From Margaritifera margaritifera (Eukaryota > Mollusca > Bivalvia > Unionida > Margaritiferidae), in assembly GCA_029931535.1 (NCBI GenBank), contig JAQPZY010001695.1:5727001-5791000 (forward strand): DNA of 64,000 nt, in the 5' to 3' direction. Position numbers and translations under genes: made by a program. The notes under the pieces are model-generated. The model made no database searches, was not told the DNA's origin, and worked only from the letters and a program-made list of their open reading frames with translations. This document shows, in pieces, positions 54,401 through 58,603 of this stretch. The first letter of the stretch is position 1, and the number at the start of each line of letters is the position of its first letter.

Positions 54401-57400
54401 ATGATTATTAGGATTTTGCACTAATCCTTCTATCCAAGGGGAGCACACTCTAGTCTGACTTTTACCTTAGCAAGCATACAACCGTGTAGCACTTCCAGTG
54501 CTAAAACTATCCAAAAGACATACTAAATGTCTTTTTAGCTTGAGAGGCTGGATTTACAAGGTAGCAGGTGCTTCTTAATTATTATGATTGGGTAAGCATT
54601 ATCAAAGAAACATTTTTTTACTCTAAAATTTAGTTGCTAAAATAGACACCACACCCACACCTCCCACCCTCTTTTCAAAATCTATTTCATAAAATTTACA
54701 AATTTGACAGAAAGCATCCTGGTATATGTGTGTACATGCCTTTCAAGTTTGTATAAATTATACCAATCCATCATCCAATGTGGCCACTGTTACTAAAAAT
54801 ATAACCTTTAAACCACTACTATCAAAAACATCTCAACAGAATTTGACTCAAATGAACTGAAAGCATCATTGTCTGAAGGCCTTTCAACTTTGTACAAATG
54901 ATACCAATCCACCATCCGATATGTATGCTGTAACAGTTGCAACAAAAAGAAAAACCCTTTTAACAACTTCTTCGCATAAACTTATAAACAGAATTTGACT
55001 AAATTTGATGGAAAGCATCCTGGCTTAAAGGCCTTTCAGTTTTATACAAACCATGCCAGTTCACCATCCTATATGGTTGCAGTTACTAGCAATTTAAAAG
55101 AAGCAACTCGAAATTGTTCAATAGAATTTGTATGAATTTGACAGAAAGCATCCTGGGATTAGGGTCTATCAGTTTTGTGCAAATTATGCCTATCCACCAT
55201 CCAGTATGACTTGTTACTAAATATAAAAAAACATCTGACTTGGATTTAGTCAAAAGTGCTCATGAGAATTAGGCCAGATTTAAAAGGAACCATCTTGGCA
55301 TTTAGACCTGTCAGTTTTGCACAAATGATACTGATCTCACATCCAGTATGGCTGCCATTACTAAAAATAGAAAAACCTTTTAACAACTTCTCAAAACTGA
55401 TCAGTACAATTTGATATTTTACATAAATCATTCTAGGATAAAGGCCTTTAATGTTTGTACAAATGGTGATGAACTGCTGTCTAATATGGCCACTGTTACG
55501 AAAAATAGAAAAACCTTTAAATGACTTCTAAATATCTGTTAAACAGAGTTTGCTAAACTTTGACAGCACTCTATAGCATCAAGATCTTTCATTTTTGCTG
55601 ATCTGCCATAAAATATGGCTCCTGTTACTGAAAAGAGAAAAATTGTAAACAACTTCTTAAAAAAATGCTCACTATGGCTGCAGTTATGAAAAATAAAAAT
55701 AACTCTTTAGACAGCTTTATCTTGAAAATTGCTAAATAGAATTTGACTAAATTTGACAGGAAGCATCCTGGTTTTTAGGCATCTACATTCTATATGAAGG
55801 AAGCTGCTATATTATCAAATATGACTGAAGATGCTGAAAATAGAAGAACCAAAGCAAGCAACTTTTTCCATAACCAATCAACCGAATATAACATTTTGAC
55901 AGATTACCCAGATTTCGTGGCCAATTACACTTTTATTTTGCTATCAAGCAAATATCAGCCAGGTGAGCTATATCAGGATCACTTAGGTCTCTTGAAATTG
56001 AGTATTTTTTGGATGTACAAATAATGAAAGTACAACTATTTAATAAGAATTTCCAGGTTTGTTCTAAAAGGTTTACAAATCTTAAATAGGAACAATATTT
56101 TCTGTACAACTTTTTTTAAAAATGAATTTTATACACCTGCCAGAAGGCAGAGCATATTATGTTAAGATGTTGTCCATCCATATATCACCATTTTCATTTA
56201 TGCACAATAACTCAAGTTGTCCACCATTTATAGTTACTGAAGTCTGTGGATGGCATGCATCTAAGAACTCAATCAATTTTGGGGTCAAAATTTCAAAGGT
56301 TAAGGTCACTAACTGAAAGAAGAAAAATGATTTCTAAACAGAAATTTCAGTTATTGACCATGTACCTGTTGATTTTGGGATTAAATCTTTTAAGGTCAAG
56401 GTCACTGACTGAAAGAAGAAAAATGTTTTCTGCACAGAAATTTCAGTTATTGACCATGTACCTTTACCAATGTGTGTGGATGACTTACACGTTGGGTAAG
56501 AGAGAAGCCTGTTGATTTGGGGGTCTAAGGTCAAAGATCAAGGTCACAGTTATTGAAGGAGTAAAATGGTTTTTGCATATTAATTTTAGTTCTAAACCAT
56601 ATACCTTGACAAAAGTTTGTGGAGGGCTTGCACTTAAAGGTATGGAAGAGGCCTATTGATATTGAAGTCAAAAGGTCAAAGGTCAGGGTCATTGTGGCTC
56701 AAAGAAAAATGGGTTTCGCAGAATAACCTTTGTTCTAGAGTAAGTTCCTTGACCACAATTTGTGAATGAATTGTACTTAGGGTAATAAAGTAACCTATAG
56801 ATTCTGGGGTATAAAGATCAGTGGTCACATTCATGGTAATTCTAATAAGAAAATAATGAATTCTGCACATTAGGTTCAGTTCAAAATCACATACCATGAG
56901 CAAAGGTCAAGATGATTGAGACCCATTGGTCAATAATCTCCAGAGTCAACCATATAATACTGGTGCCTTCATAGAGGACTATTAAACACATGGTGGGCAT
57001 ATAATATACCATTTATGGTTCTACTGTTTCAGATTGATAGGGTATGAACGATTAGAGATAAAAGGGCATTACAGATCCCTTTTACTTTCTGTTTTGTTGC
57101 AGGCAAACATCCAAGAAAAAAGGAGTTAAGATATTTGTTTATTTGACTTAAAATTATTGCTCACTTTTTAAGATACTAACATGTATGTTCATTTAAGTCC
57201 AAAAATGCATTGTGTTCAAATATTGGTATTTCTTTAGTACAATAGCTTTTGAGATCTTTATTTGCAGTCCGTTTTGTATTTTAATGCCACAAATCCTGAA
57301 ATATAAAAGGCAAGCTATACATATTTTCAGTCTTTAGTTATCTTCGTAAAATAACACTCCCAATTTTGTATTATTGTTTGAAGGGAGGTGTGCAGTATAA

Positions 57401-57426
57401 TGTTGTACCAACAGAATTTGCAGCAG
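9333..57426 (+). CDS. ACY1: Aminoacylase-1, partial gene: ten internal exons over 48 kb
   Basis: Aminoacylase-1 is the cytosolic, zinc-dependent homodimeric M20 enzyme (EC 3.5.1.14) that hydrolyses N-acyl-L-amino acids to a free amino acid and a carboxylate. Ten exons listed separately join in frame (655 nt, about 218 codons), every border is GT-AG, and the order is collinear with the family. Visible hallmarks are the SHTD motif (zinc His and catalytic-site Asp), ARGTQDMK (bridging Asp), DEEIGG (catalytic Glu and zinc Glu), FALDEG (zinc Asp), GHGSRF, and GGVQYNVVP of the dimerisation domain. All expected metal and catalytic residues in this part are present, so it looks functional. Missing are roughly the first 50 residues and the C-terminal third, including the last zinc His. 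I searched 1-9332 and 57427-64000 by eye and found neither. Introns run from 0.7 to 13 kb and are full of transposons and tandem arrays. The family assignment is firm; that the gene is expressed is inferred from intact exons and splice sites. Confidence 0.95.
9534..9754. mobile_element. Double-hairpin MITE-like element, copy 4, in ACY1 intron
   Basis: It begins taccgtatatactcgtgtat and ends tatacacgggtattttcggt, with the two usual hairpins between. It sits about 100 bp downstream of the exon A donor, so its hairpins would be in the nascent ACY1 transcript. Confidence 0.87.
9890..11340. repeat. Diverged ~155-bp repeats
   Basis: The recurring block is cttgatattgatgagacctt, then a gttttgattttcagcattc region, then acccactttcatttctgcac, aataactccttaattatt, tggatttgaaccaaatttgg. 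The 'attgatgagac' landmark occurs near 9909, 10064, 10217, 10379, 10518, 11131 and 11293. A different AT-rich insertion (about 10560-11040) with 'ccttgaatttt' motifs interrupts the series. Confidence 0.8.
11340..12075. repeat. 0.73-kb duplicated segment, copy 1
   Basis: It is collinear with 15010-15745 at what looks like 85-90 percent identity: shared runs include gaattccctttattttggtg, gagtatacag, aagtagcatagaggtatg, and catcattgattaacaccaaa. Similarity stops near 12075. No coding sequence is recognised in either copy. Confidence 0.85.
12121..14688 (-). pseudogene. Broken piggyBac-type transposase, split by a solo LTR
   Basis: piggyBac transposases cut and paste DNA at TTAA sites. Reading leftward on the minus strand, pieces in family order are: an acidic N-terminus (14363-14034, [12 protein letters not shown]), [15 protein letters not shown] (about 13895-13850), DKPVKFGI (about 13690-13665), [11 protein letters not shown] (about 13512-13480), GTMRTNRK (about 13437-13415), [10 protein letters not shown] (about 13195-13165), and, beyond the [23 protein letters not shown] (about 12280-12220). 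At least three frameshifts or stops break it, and the usual C-terminal zinc-finger region is absent. At the right end TTAA (14685-14688) abuts ccctttcaacactgg in the element's orientation, typical of piggyBac termini. The left terminus is not found. Inactive relic. Confidence 0.85.
12340..13064 (-). mobile_element. Solo LTR (family of the element at 42-43.7 kb), 4-bp target duplication ATAG
   Basis: The 725-bp LTR starts TGTTACGACTATAGG and ends ATATACATAACA on the + strand, and is flanked on both sides by ATAG (12336-12339 and 13065-13068). The sequence is collinear with the LTRs at 41970 and 43081-43728, whose internal region places transcription on the minus strand. It lies inside piggyBac transposase coding sequence, so it inserted after the piggyBac. 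Confidence 0.87.
14700..15009. other. Non-coding, dispersed repeat shared with 6.2-6.4 kb
   Basis: cagtccatgttttatgatgg and the following sequence resemble 6239-6350. No gene is recognised. Confidence 0.55.
15010..15745. repeat. 0.73-kb duplicated segment, copy 2
   Basis: Direct-orientation partner of 11340-12075. The two copies flank the piggyBac relic and its LTR. Copy 2 ends about 165 bp before ACY1 exon B. Confidence 0.85.
15909..15980 (+). CDS. ACY1: ACY1 exon B (EHW...IYARGTQ)
   Basis: This 72-nt, 24-codon exon starts [13 protein letters not shown] and ends DIYARGTQ, immediately before the DMK of the next exon. The acceptor is ttttacaacag and the donor is GTAACA. The segment is one of the best conserved in the family (human EHWSHDPFEAF...IYARGAQ). 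Phase is 0 on both sides. It lies about 170 bp beyond the end of the second copy of a 0.73-kb duplicated segment. Confidence 0.95.
16434..16655. mobile_element. Double-hairpin MITE-like element, copy 5
   Basis: It begins taccatatatacatgcttat, has the two usual hairpins (cagacccagatctgcc paired with ggcagatctgggtctg, and a second), and ends ggatgtatatggtat. Confidence 0.87.
16958..17057 (+). repeat. Dispersed repeat R1, left part, interrupted by DIRS-like element
   Basis: Runs such as cacatttgcatttcatctgt and atggtctcagaaatgcattc match the copy at 29620-29735. The match resumes at about 22130 after the DIRS-like insertion. Confidence 0.75.
17378..18861 (+). mobile_element. Solo LTR, 1484 bp, perfect 5-bp target duplication GAAGG
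   Basis: It begins TGTCACGGAATTG and ends CATCCTGTGACA, so the ends form the inverted TGTCAC/GTGACA typical of Gypsy-type LTRs. GAAGG flanks both sides (17373-17377, 18862-18866). Internally there is a TATA-like tacatatagagcgaattc near 17597 with ctctataaac downstream, and aataaac near 18785 as a possible polyadenylation signal, implying + strand orientation. Short open frames within (for example 17945-18404) have no recognisable domain. Confidence 0.9.
19430..20604 (+). pseudogene. DIRS pol fragment: reverse transcriptase end and RNase H
   Basis: The frame at 19432-19848 contains [18 protein letters not shown] and [14 protein letters not shown]; the latter corresponds to the DAS--GWGAHL start of the DIRS RNase H domain, with Asp-Ala changed to Asp-Val. 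Further pieces in shifting frames follow the family order: [51 protein letters not shown] and [10 protein letters not shown]. The catalytic reverse-transcriptase core (YxDD) is not recognisable upstream. Multiple frame breaks make it a pseudogene. Confidence 0.78.
20605..21590 (+). pseudogene. DIRS tyrosine recombinase fragment
   Basis: Across broken frames the sequence reads [12 protein letters not shown] (DIRS recombinase N-terminus), [18 protein letters not shown], and near the end [16 protein letters not shown] followed by [16 protein letters not shown]. The last parts correspond to the HE-R--ATS-A ... WRS-STF---Y core of phage-integrase-type recombinases in DIRS elements; the R of HEVR is G here and the nucleophile Tyr is not visible. 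Nonfunctional. Confidence 0.72.
22131..22810 (+). repeat. Dispersed repeat R1, right part
   Basis: It continues the R1 repeat after the DIRS-like insertion, from catccattgtttcccttcat through aaaatgcatttattcagcat. It aligns with 29740-30050 and 46440-47070. There is no coding capacity. Confidence 0.8.
22965..23250. repeat. ~30-bp tandem array, about 9 copies
   Basis: The unit is gtgaccaaatgtctcaggag followed by catacttca, with one longer interruption at 23040-23090. It ends about 410 bp before the 23-nt exon. Confidence 0.88.
23664..23686 (+). CDS. ACY1: ACY1 exon C, 23-nt microexon (DMKSVGI)
   Basis: This microexon encodes DMKSVGI plus the first two bases of a Gln codon. It follows a run of T and CAG at 23661-23663 and is followed by the donor GTAGGT at 23687. 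The Asp of QDMK bridges the two zinc ions in M20 enzymes, so skipping it would remove an essential residue and shift the frame. Other possible cut points give a stop codon or a wrong frame with exon D; only this one restores [11 protein letters not shown]. The flanking introns are about 7.7 and 5.6 kb. Confidence 0.92.
23950..24085 (-). repeat. tRNA-derived SINE (Thr-TGT-like head)
   Basis: On the minus strand it starts ggagccatggcaactcagtt, then tagagcatcagacttgtaat and cc, an anticodon-arm-like section with TGT, then a degenerate B box. The body (aaggcactgagctctgac) resembles the body of the SINE at 53402-53553. It is a repeat and not a tRNA gene: the acceptor stem and T arm do not pair. 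Confidence 0.55.
24090..25785. other. Non-coding intron stretch, nothing recognised
   Basis: AT-rich sequence with only short frames. No exon of ACY1 is expected here, since exon C joins exon D directly. Confidence 0.6.
25786..26600. repeat. ~60-bp tandem array, about 13 copies
   Basis: The unit is tatccttgtgtgtccatctg, tttatgttttgtattaggta, ggacatttagtgtatggtgt. It is most homogeneous at 26100-26350. Older units have an extra aatgtggaa before gggacat. Confidence 0.93.
26690..27760. repeat. Diverged ~150-bp repeats, cluster 1
   Basis: Units share ttactaaaaatagaaaaacc, then caacagaatttgaccaaatt, tgacagaaagcatcctggca, and atgatactgatccaccatca. Related clusters lie at 51590-52410 and 54655-55780. 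A (CATA)n microsatellite interrupts this cluster at about 27170-27198. Confidence 0.85.
28047..29255. repeat. 39-bp tandem array, about 31 copies
   Basis: The unit is aatatgatgcatattgaaaa followed by tgtagcaatatgagtcaat, with 38- and 40-bp variants. It includes atgcatat, an octamer-like near-palindrome, in nearly every copy. Long minus-strand frames (up to 207 codons, at 28573-29196) arise because most units lack stops on that strand. It ends about 70 bp before exon D. Confidence 0.96.
29327..29403 (+). CDS. ACY1: ACY1 exon D (FLEAIRRLK...LTFVP)
   Basis: This 77-nt exon completes the Gln codon, then reads [15 protein letters not shown] and RTIHLTFVP, ending with the first base of the Asp codon of DEE. 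The acceptor is ctttctccttctttcag and the donor is GTATCA. It matches human [12 protein letters not shown] and HMTFVP. It begins about 70 bp after a 1.2-kb tandem array (39-bp unit) ends. Confidence 0.95.
29600..30060 (+). repeat. Dispersed repeat R1, uninterrupted copy
   Basis: Collinear with 16958-17057 plus 22131-22810, for example atggtctcagaaatccatta, gcttccattcatagtttcct, and aatataaaaatagaattgta. It provides the uninterrupted reference that brackets the DIRS-like insertion. Confidence 0.8.
30719..30808 (+). CDS. ACY1: ACY1 exon E (DEEIGG...FALDEG)
   Basis: This 90-nt exon encodes [24 protein letters not shown] and GFALDEG, the last codon being split. DEE holds the general base and a zinc-binding Glu, and LDEG holds another zinc-ligand Asp. 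The acceptor is ttctcttccag and the donor is GTATAT. It is collinear with human DEEVGGHQGMELFV...FALDEG, and all metal residues are intact. Confidence 0.96.
31645..31790. repeat. ~37-bp tandem array, 3 to 4 copies
   Basis: The unit is ctggatgtactgccaggaca followed by tgtacattggctaacac. The left flank matches both flanks of the TIR element at 61100-61446. Confidence 0.85.
32235..32291 (+). CDS. ACY1: ACY1 exon F ([18 protein letters not shown])
   Basis: This 57-nt exon completes the Gly of LDEG and encodes [18 protein letters not shown] plus the first base of the next Trp. The acceptor is ttcattctag and the donor is GTAAGT. Human ACY1 has IANPTDAFTVFYSERSPWW here. The 13.3-kb intron that follows carries the 26-bp satellite and two large insertions. 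Confidence 0.95.
32893..33115. mobile_element. Double-hairpin MITE-like element, copy 6
   Basis: It begins taccatatatacacacttat, has the two hairpins (cattgaccctgatctgc with gcagatcagggtatg, then actgcataggcccagatttg with ggcagatctgggtctgtg), and ends gagtacatac. It is more diverged than the other full copies. Confidence 0.83.
33325..34396. repeat. 26-bp satellite, segment 1
   Basis: The unit is ccatacatatgtacatcact followed by ttccag. It contains the perfect palindrome TACATATGTA. Forward open frames occur in all three phases (for example 33234-34442). Many variants (atgtatg, acacatg, caagtg) are arranged in an order repeated in segment 2. Confidence 0.97.
34397..34885. repeat. CTGGGATCAGCC minisatellite, copy 1
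   Basis: Alternating motifs tgctgggatcagcctagca and ctgggatcagcccagaatac recur every 30-40 bp with variable linkers. ctgggatcagcccag is itself a near-palindrome. Confidence 0.92.
35127..35835. other. Unique part of the 2.26-kb insertion
   Basis: Two overlapping + frames (35352-35573 and 35570-35782, 73 and 70 codons) have no recognisable domain. The region is less AT-rich around 35560-35720 than its surroundings. No hammerhead core (CTGATGA with GAAA) was seen by eye, although ctgatgtgatg occurs near 35257. Confidence 0.45.
35836..36420. repeat. CTGGGATCAGCC minisatellite, copy 2
   Basis: Same motifs as copy 1, extending about 95 bp further left (35836-35929), where the first copy is truncated. 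Confidence 0.92.
36660..39455. repeat. 26-bp satellite, segment 2, about 107 copies
   Basis: The unit is catacatatgtacatcacttt followed by ccatc. The array is near-homogeneous, with variants catgtg, attact, gtacagc and gccatatgtatg in ordered blocks. Forward frames of 961 (36719-39604), 742 (36607-38835) and 566 codons (37347-39047) lie in three different phases. They encode the same 26-residue repeat ([24 protein letters not shown]), because three 26-bp units make 26 codons. I interpret them as non-genic. Confidence 0.97.
39460..41030. other. Non-coding spacer inside the satellite-bearing intron
   Basis: AT-rich sequence with no recognisable coding or terminal repeats. It separates two subfamilies of the 26-bp satellite and could be an old unidentified insertion. 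Confidence 0.5.
41035..41965. repeat. 26-bp satellite, segment 3 (cattttccatc subfamily)
   Basis: Here the unit is catacatatgtacatcatttt followed by ccatc, with gcat, ttcat and ccttacat variants, distinct from the cactttcc form of segments 1 and 2. All-frame open reading is again seen (41015-41962, 315 codons). Confidence 0.96.
41970..43728 (-). mobile_element. Rearranged LTR retrotransposon with tRNA-Pro-type primer site
   Basis: On the minus strand an intact 648-bp 5' LTR (43728 to 43081, TGTTATGTAT...GTCATAACA) is followed five bases later by TGGGGGCTCATCTGGGAT (43075-43058), which matches the classical tRNA-Pro primer site at 16 of 18 positions. Then come a leader and a short gag-like start (42940-42740). 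A partial second LTR lies at 41970-42461. At 42563-42720 there is an inverted copy of the LTR's 43562-43728 end, so the element has been rearranged. Flanks ATAT and ATGT are near-identical 4-bp duplications inside the 26-bp satellite. No pol is present. Confidence 0.8.
42740..42940 (-). pseudogene. Start of a gag-like protein of the LTR element, truncated
   Basis: The frame begins [19 protein letters not shown] and continues [15 protein letters not shown], about 140 nt beyond the primer site, where gag begins in such elements. It runs into sequence of the inverted LTR piece after about 60 residues. It is gag by position only; the domain itself is not diagnostic. Confidence 0.5.
43729..43935. 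repeat. 26-bp satellite, segment 4, degenerate edge
   Basis: gtacagcactttccatctgt and cagccatatgaatgtacata continue the array beyond the LTR element, with decreasing similarity to about 43935. Confidence 0.85.
44060..44370. repeat. ~60-bp tandem array, about 5 copies
   Basis: The unit is agacctaaatgaaaatggtg, ctaattagacattcaggaag, acttcttataatgtctagtt. Diverged relatives continue to about 45000. Confidence 0.88.
45013..45220. repeat. 105-bp direct tandem duplication upstream of exon G
   Basis: Two near-identical units contain tgacctcaaacatggcatca, tagtggtagaaaatattttt and ggagatagtttcaatactca. It ends about 330 bp before exon G. Confidence 0.88.
45221..45546. other. Less AT-rich intron stretch with an unassigned minus-strand frame
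   Basis: A 100-codon minus-strand frame (45210-45512) starts [19 protein letters not shown] and has no recognisable domain. Base composition is less AT-rich than its neighbours, so a relic of a mobile element is possible. Confidence 0.3.
45547..45620 (+). CDS. ACY1: ACY1 exon G ([16 protein letters not shown]...)
   Basis: This 74-nt exon encodes (W)[18 protein letters not shown] and TAAEKF. The His of PGHGSRF is the conserved dimerisation-domain residue that reaches the partner subunit's active site in M20 dimers. The acceptor is gtgctttcag and the donor is GTAAGT. Just upstream (about 45013-45220) lies a 105-bp direct tandem duplication in the intron. Confidence 0.96.
46363..46412 (+). CDS. 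ACY1: ACY1 exon H ([17 protein letters not shown])
   Basis: This 50-nt exon encodes [16 protein letters not shown] and two bases of a Lys codon. It matches human HKVVNSILAFREKE in position and character. The acceptor is a long T tract ending tttgtag and the donor is GTAAGT. A copy of a dispersed AT-rich repeat begins about 25 bp after the donor. Confidence 0.92.
46437..47080 (+). repeat. Dispersed repeat R1, third copy (5' truncated)
   Basis: From ttcattgggaatgaaatgga through gtaaaaatatagttgcagaa to tttgcattcattctgcattt it matches 22150-22790. It starts about 25 bp downstream of ACY1 exon H, so the intron begins almost directly in the repeat. Confidence 0.8.
47319..47640 (-). CDS. Unidentified open frame within an ACY1 intron
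   Basis: A minus-strand frame of about 105 codons includes [20 protein letters not shown] and [20 protein letters not shown], then [20 protein letters not shown] and a stop. Composition is protein-like, unlike the surrounding AT-rich frames. I do not recognise it. LGRDAV ... IGVEVDG is faintly like the LGRD-l--lGv--d motif of retroelement aspartic proteases, which is too little to assign. It could be a retroelement fragment or an exon of a nested gene. Confidence 0.25.
47645..48560. other. Non-coding stretch with loose internal repeats
   Basis: No gene is recognised. Between 48285 and 48500, phrases such as ctgcagagttct, ctccacagagttcc and ctccagagttttg recur about every 60-70 bp, suggesting an old tandem array. 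Confidence 0.45.
48610..49330. repeat. Diverged ~170-bp repeats, about 4 units
   Basis: Units share tttgctggattgccatgaaa, aatattatgttcatcacct, attgacaaatc and ttggagttattg. Such modules are common in bivalve non-coding DNA. Confidence 0.8.
49425..49500 (+). repeat. Fragment of DIRS-like inverted terminal repeat
   Basis: ggatttgagaggtagcagaa ... gatcaaataagtattcttga and agaaact resemble the right inverted repeat end at about 22045-22110. It looks like a solo remnant. Confidence 0.45.
49935..49998 (+). CDS. ACY1: ACY1 exon I (...[12 protein letters not shown])
   Basis: This 64-nt exon completes Lys and reads [20 protein letters not shown] and E. The last 12 residues match human GSVTSVNLTKLE. 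The acceptor is ctttaattttag and the donor is GTAAGG, phase 0 into exon J. The upstream half (LKGNSCLRL) is in a poorly conserved loop of the family. The downstream intron is 7.4 kb. Confidence 0.94.
50181..50392. mobile_element. 212-bp TIR element (MITE), TAA on both sides
   Basis: The terminal inverted repeats are about 28 bp with one mismatch, beginning gggatcatccataaaggaca and running to catccgcaaa. TAA lies immediately outside both ends. The interior is a G-rich tract (50205-50275) and non-coding. It begins about 180 bp after exon I. Confidence 0.85.
50610..50743. mobile_element. Second, left-truncated TIR element with a 35-base G run
   Basis: The right TIR (gcggacatcctttatggaca followed by acccc) belongs to the family at 50181-50392. 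The left TIR is cut to ggggacatccgcag. Between them is G10-GG-T-G run at 50631-50665, strongly G-quadruplex-prone if transcribed on the + strand. The short Gly-rich or Pro-rich frames over it are artefacts. Confidence 0.75.
50744..51585. other. Non-coding intron stretch, nothing recognised
   Basis: AT-rich with no exon-like frame flanked by splice signals and no clear repeat. Confidence 0.5.
51590..52410. repeat. Diverged ~150-bp repeats, cluster 2, with two short arrays
   Basis: Same family as 26690-27760. Inside are a 15-bp array of atctgtcatctagt (about 52060-52130, 5 to 6 copies) and a 60-bp unit repeated three times (52195-52345, aagagaaagcatcctgtaat). Confidence 0.87.
53402..53553 (+). 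repeat. tRNA-derived SINE with a 12-bp target duplication
   Basis: The head tagagtgtcagactcataat and ccaagagtcgcgggttcgat acc has a tRNA-like anticodon arm (CAT) and a perfect B box GGTTCGATACC, and the body ends gctgttaaaaccaacacaaa. It is flanked by catttcgtaggg (53390-53401) and catttggtaggg (53554-53565). The 5' half of the tRNA is truncated, so it is a SINE and not a functional tRNA gene. Confidence 0.8.
54115..54250. repeat. 15-bp tandem array, 9 copies
   Basis: The unit tacctattctcatcg (third-position variants cgt, cat, ctt) repeats inside the second DIRS-like relic. The single-copy form ttacctattcttctaagg occurs in the first DIRS element near 21757, so the array arose by local amplification. 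Confidence 0.92.
54655..55780. repeat. Diverged ~150-bp repeats, cluster 3
   Basis: Same family as clusters 1 and 2, with the shared phrases atttgacagaaagcatcctg, caaatgataccaatccacca and tggccactgttactaaaaat. Confidence 0.87.
56100..56930. repeat. Diverged ~130-bp repeats with aggtcaaggtcac
   Basis: Units share ttaaggtcaaggtcactgac, tgaaagaagaaaaatgtttt and cagaaatttcagttattgac; two adjacent units at 56290-56465 are nearly identical. Repeats of this wording are widespread in molluscan DNA. Confidence 0.82.
57384..57426 (+). CDS. ACY1: ACY1 exon J ([15 protein letters not shown]), last exon in window
   Basis: This 43-nt exon encodes [14 protein letters not shown] and the first base of the next codon. 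Human ACY1 has [20 protein letters not shown] here. The acceptor is tgtttgaag and the donor is GTTAGT. The following FD-RV segment was not found before the window ends. The intron after it opens with a 35-bp tandem array. The acceptor tract is weaker than in the other exons, so the exact start rests mainly on frame and homology. Confidence 0.9.
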
Positions 57427-57439
57427 GTTAGTATTACAT

Positions 57440-57990
57440 CTTACAGATACATCATGCAGATAAATCAACATGCATGGTTTTATAAACAGTACAGATAAAT
57501 CAACATACATGGTTTTATAAACAGTACAGATAAATCAACATGCATGGTTTTTATAAACAGTACAGATAAATCAACATGCATGGTTTTATAAACAGTACAG
57601 ATAAATCAACATGCATGGTTTTTATAAACAGTACAGATAAATCAACATGCATGGTTATATAAACAGTACAGATAAATCAACATGCATGGTTTTTATAAAC
57701 AGTACAGATAAATCAACATGCATGGTTTTATAAATAGTACAGATAAATCAACATGCATGGTTATATAAACAGTACAGATAAATCAACATGCATGGTTATA
57801 TAAACAGTACAGATAAATCAACATGCTTGGTTTTTATAAACAGTACAGATAAATCAATATGAATGGTTGTATAAACAGTACAGATAAATCAACATGCATG
57901 GTTGTATAAACAGTACCGATAAATCAACATGCATGGTTATATAAACTCTACAGATAAATCAACATGCATGGTTATATAAACAGTACAGTT
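57440..57990. repeat. 35-36-bp tandem array, about 15 copies
   Basis: The unit is acagtacagataaatcaaca followed by tgcatggttttataa, with tt/at variants. It starts about 15 bp beyond the exon J donor. Confidence 0.96.
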
Positions 57991-58600
57991 CATGCAATTT
58001 TTTGTTTCTCCACGCATTGTGGAGAGAATGTATATGTATTATGAACATGTTTTATGGCACATCAGCACAGTCCTGGCTATATAGTGCCTAGTAAGGTTAG
58101 GTACAGTATTCCAAAAAGTCCTACAAAACTAAGAGAAGGGTAAAAAAAAGGGTCAGATCCTTGAATAAAGAGTCAGATTTTCTTTTTTTTATAAACAACA
58201 CTCTTGTAAGAAGACCTTCATAGTTGGAACACCATCACTGCAAGGATGCATTGTGGGTAAAAAAGGTTTCTGTCATTAGTCACCTCTTGCAGAAGGTCAC
58301 ATGGGGTCCATTCTGCATCCCCAAGTCTGCAGGGTGGAGTAAGCATGGAGATAATTTTTAAAAAAGCACCTCCACATTGGAACCTTGCAAACTCGTGGAG
58401 TTTTTTGATGTTTGAAGGTGATGTTTGTATTATACACCATACATCCTTGTGGAGCCATGCTACTGAGTTATGGTTGTGTGGGTGTGGCCAGCTGTAGCAA
58501 ATCAGTACACATGCTGTAAAAAAGGACAAATATTGCAAAAAGATAAGTGCAACAAAATCGTTTCCCTTAATCATGTATTACATATTTCCATAACTTTGAA
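57991..58600. other. Non-coding stretch with an unassigned 118-codon minus frame
   Basis: The minus frame 58218-58574 begins MIKGNDFVALIFLQYLSFF and has no recognised domain. No splice context supports it. Confidence 0.35.
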
Positions 58601-58603
58601 GTA

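Larger units (their letters stand above)
52415..54640 (+). mobile_element. Second DIRS-like element, internally deleted relic
   Basis: Inverted terminal repeats lie at about 52415-52640 and 54290-54640 (gatcataatatg...accttgcaaatccagtcttt opposed to ggctggatttacaaggtagc...attatgattgggtaag). The only recognisable internal DIRS part is 53640-54020, which matches the recombinase region 20760-21160 of the first element (gggctaccatgacatgattt; gtcagttgacctgaacaatc). The rest is replaced by other repeats including a SINE. Confidence 0.75.
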
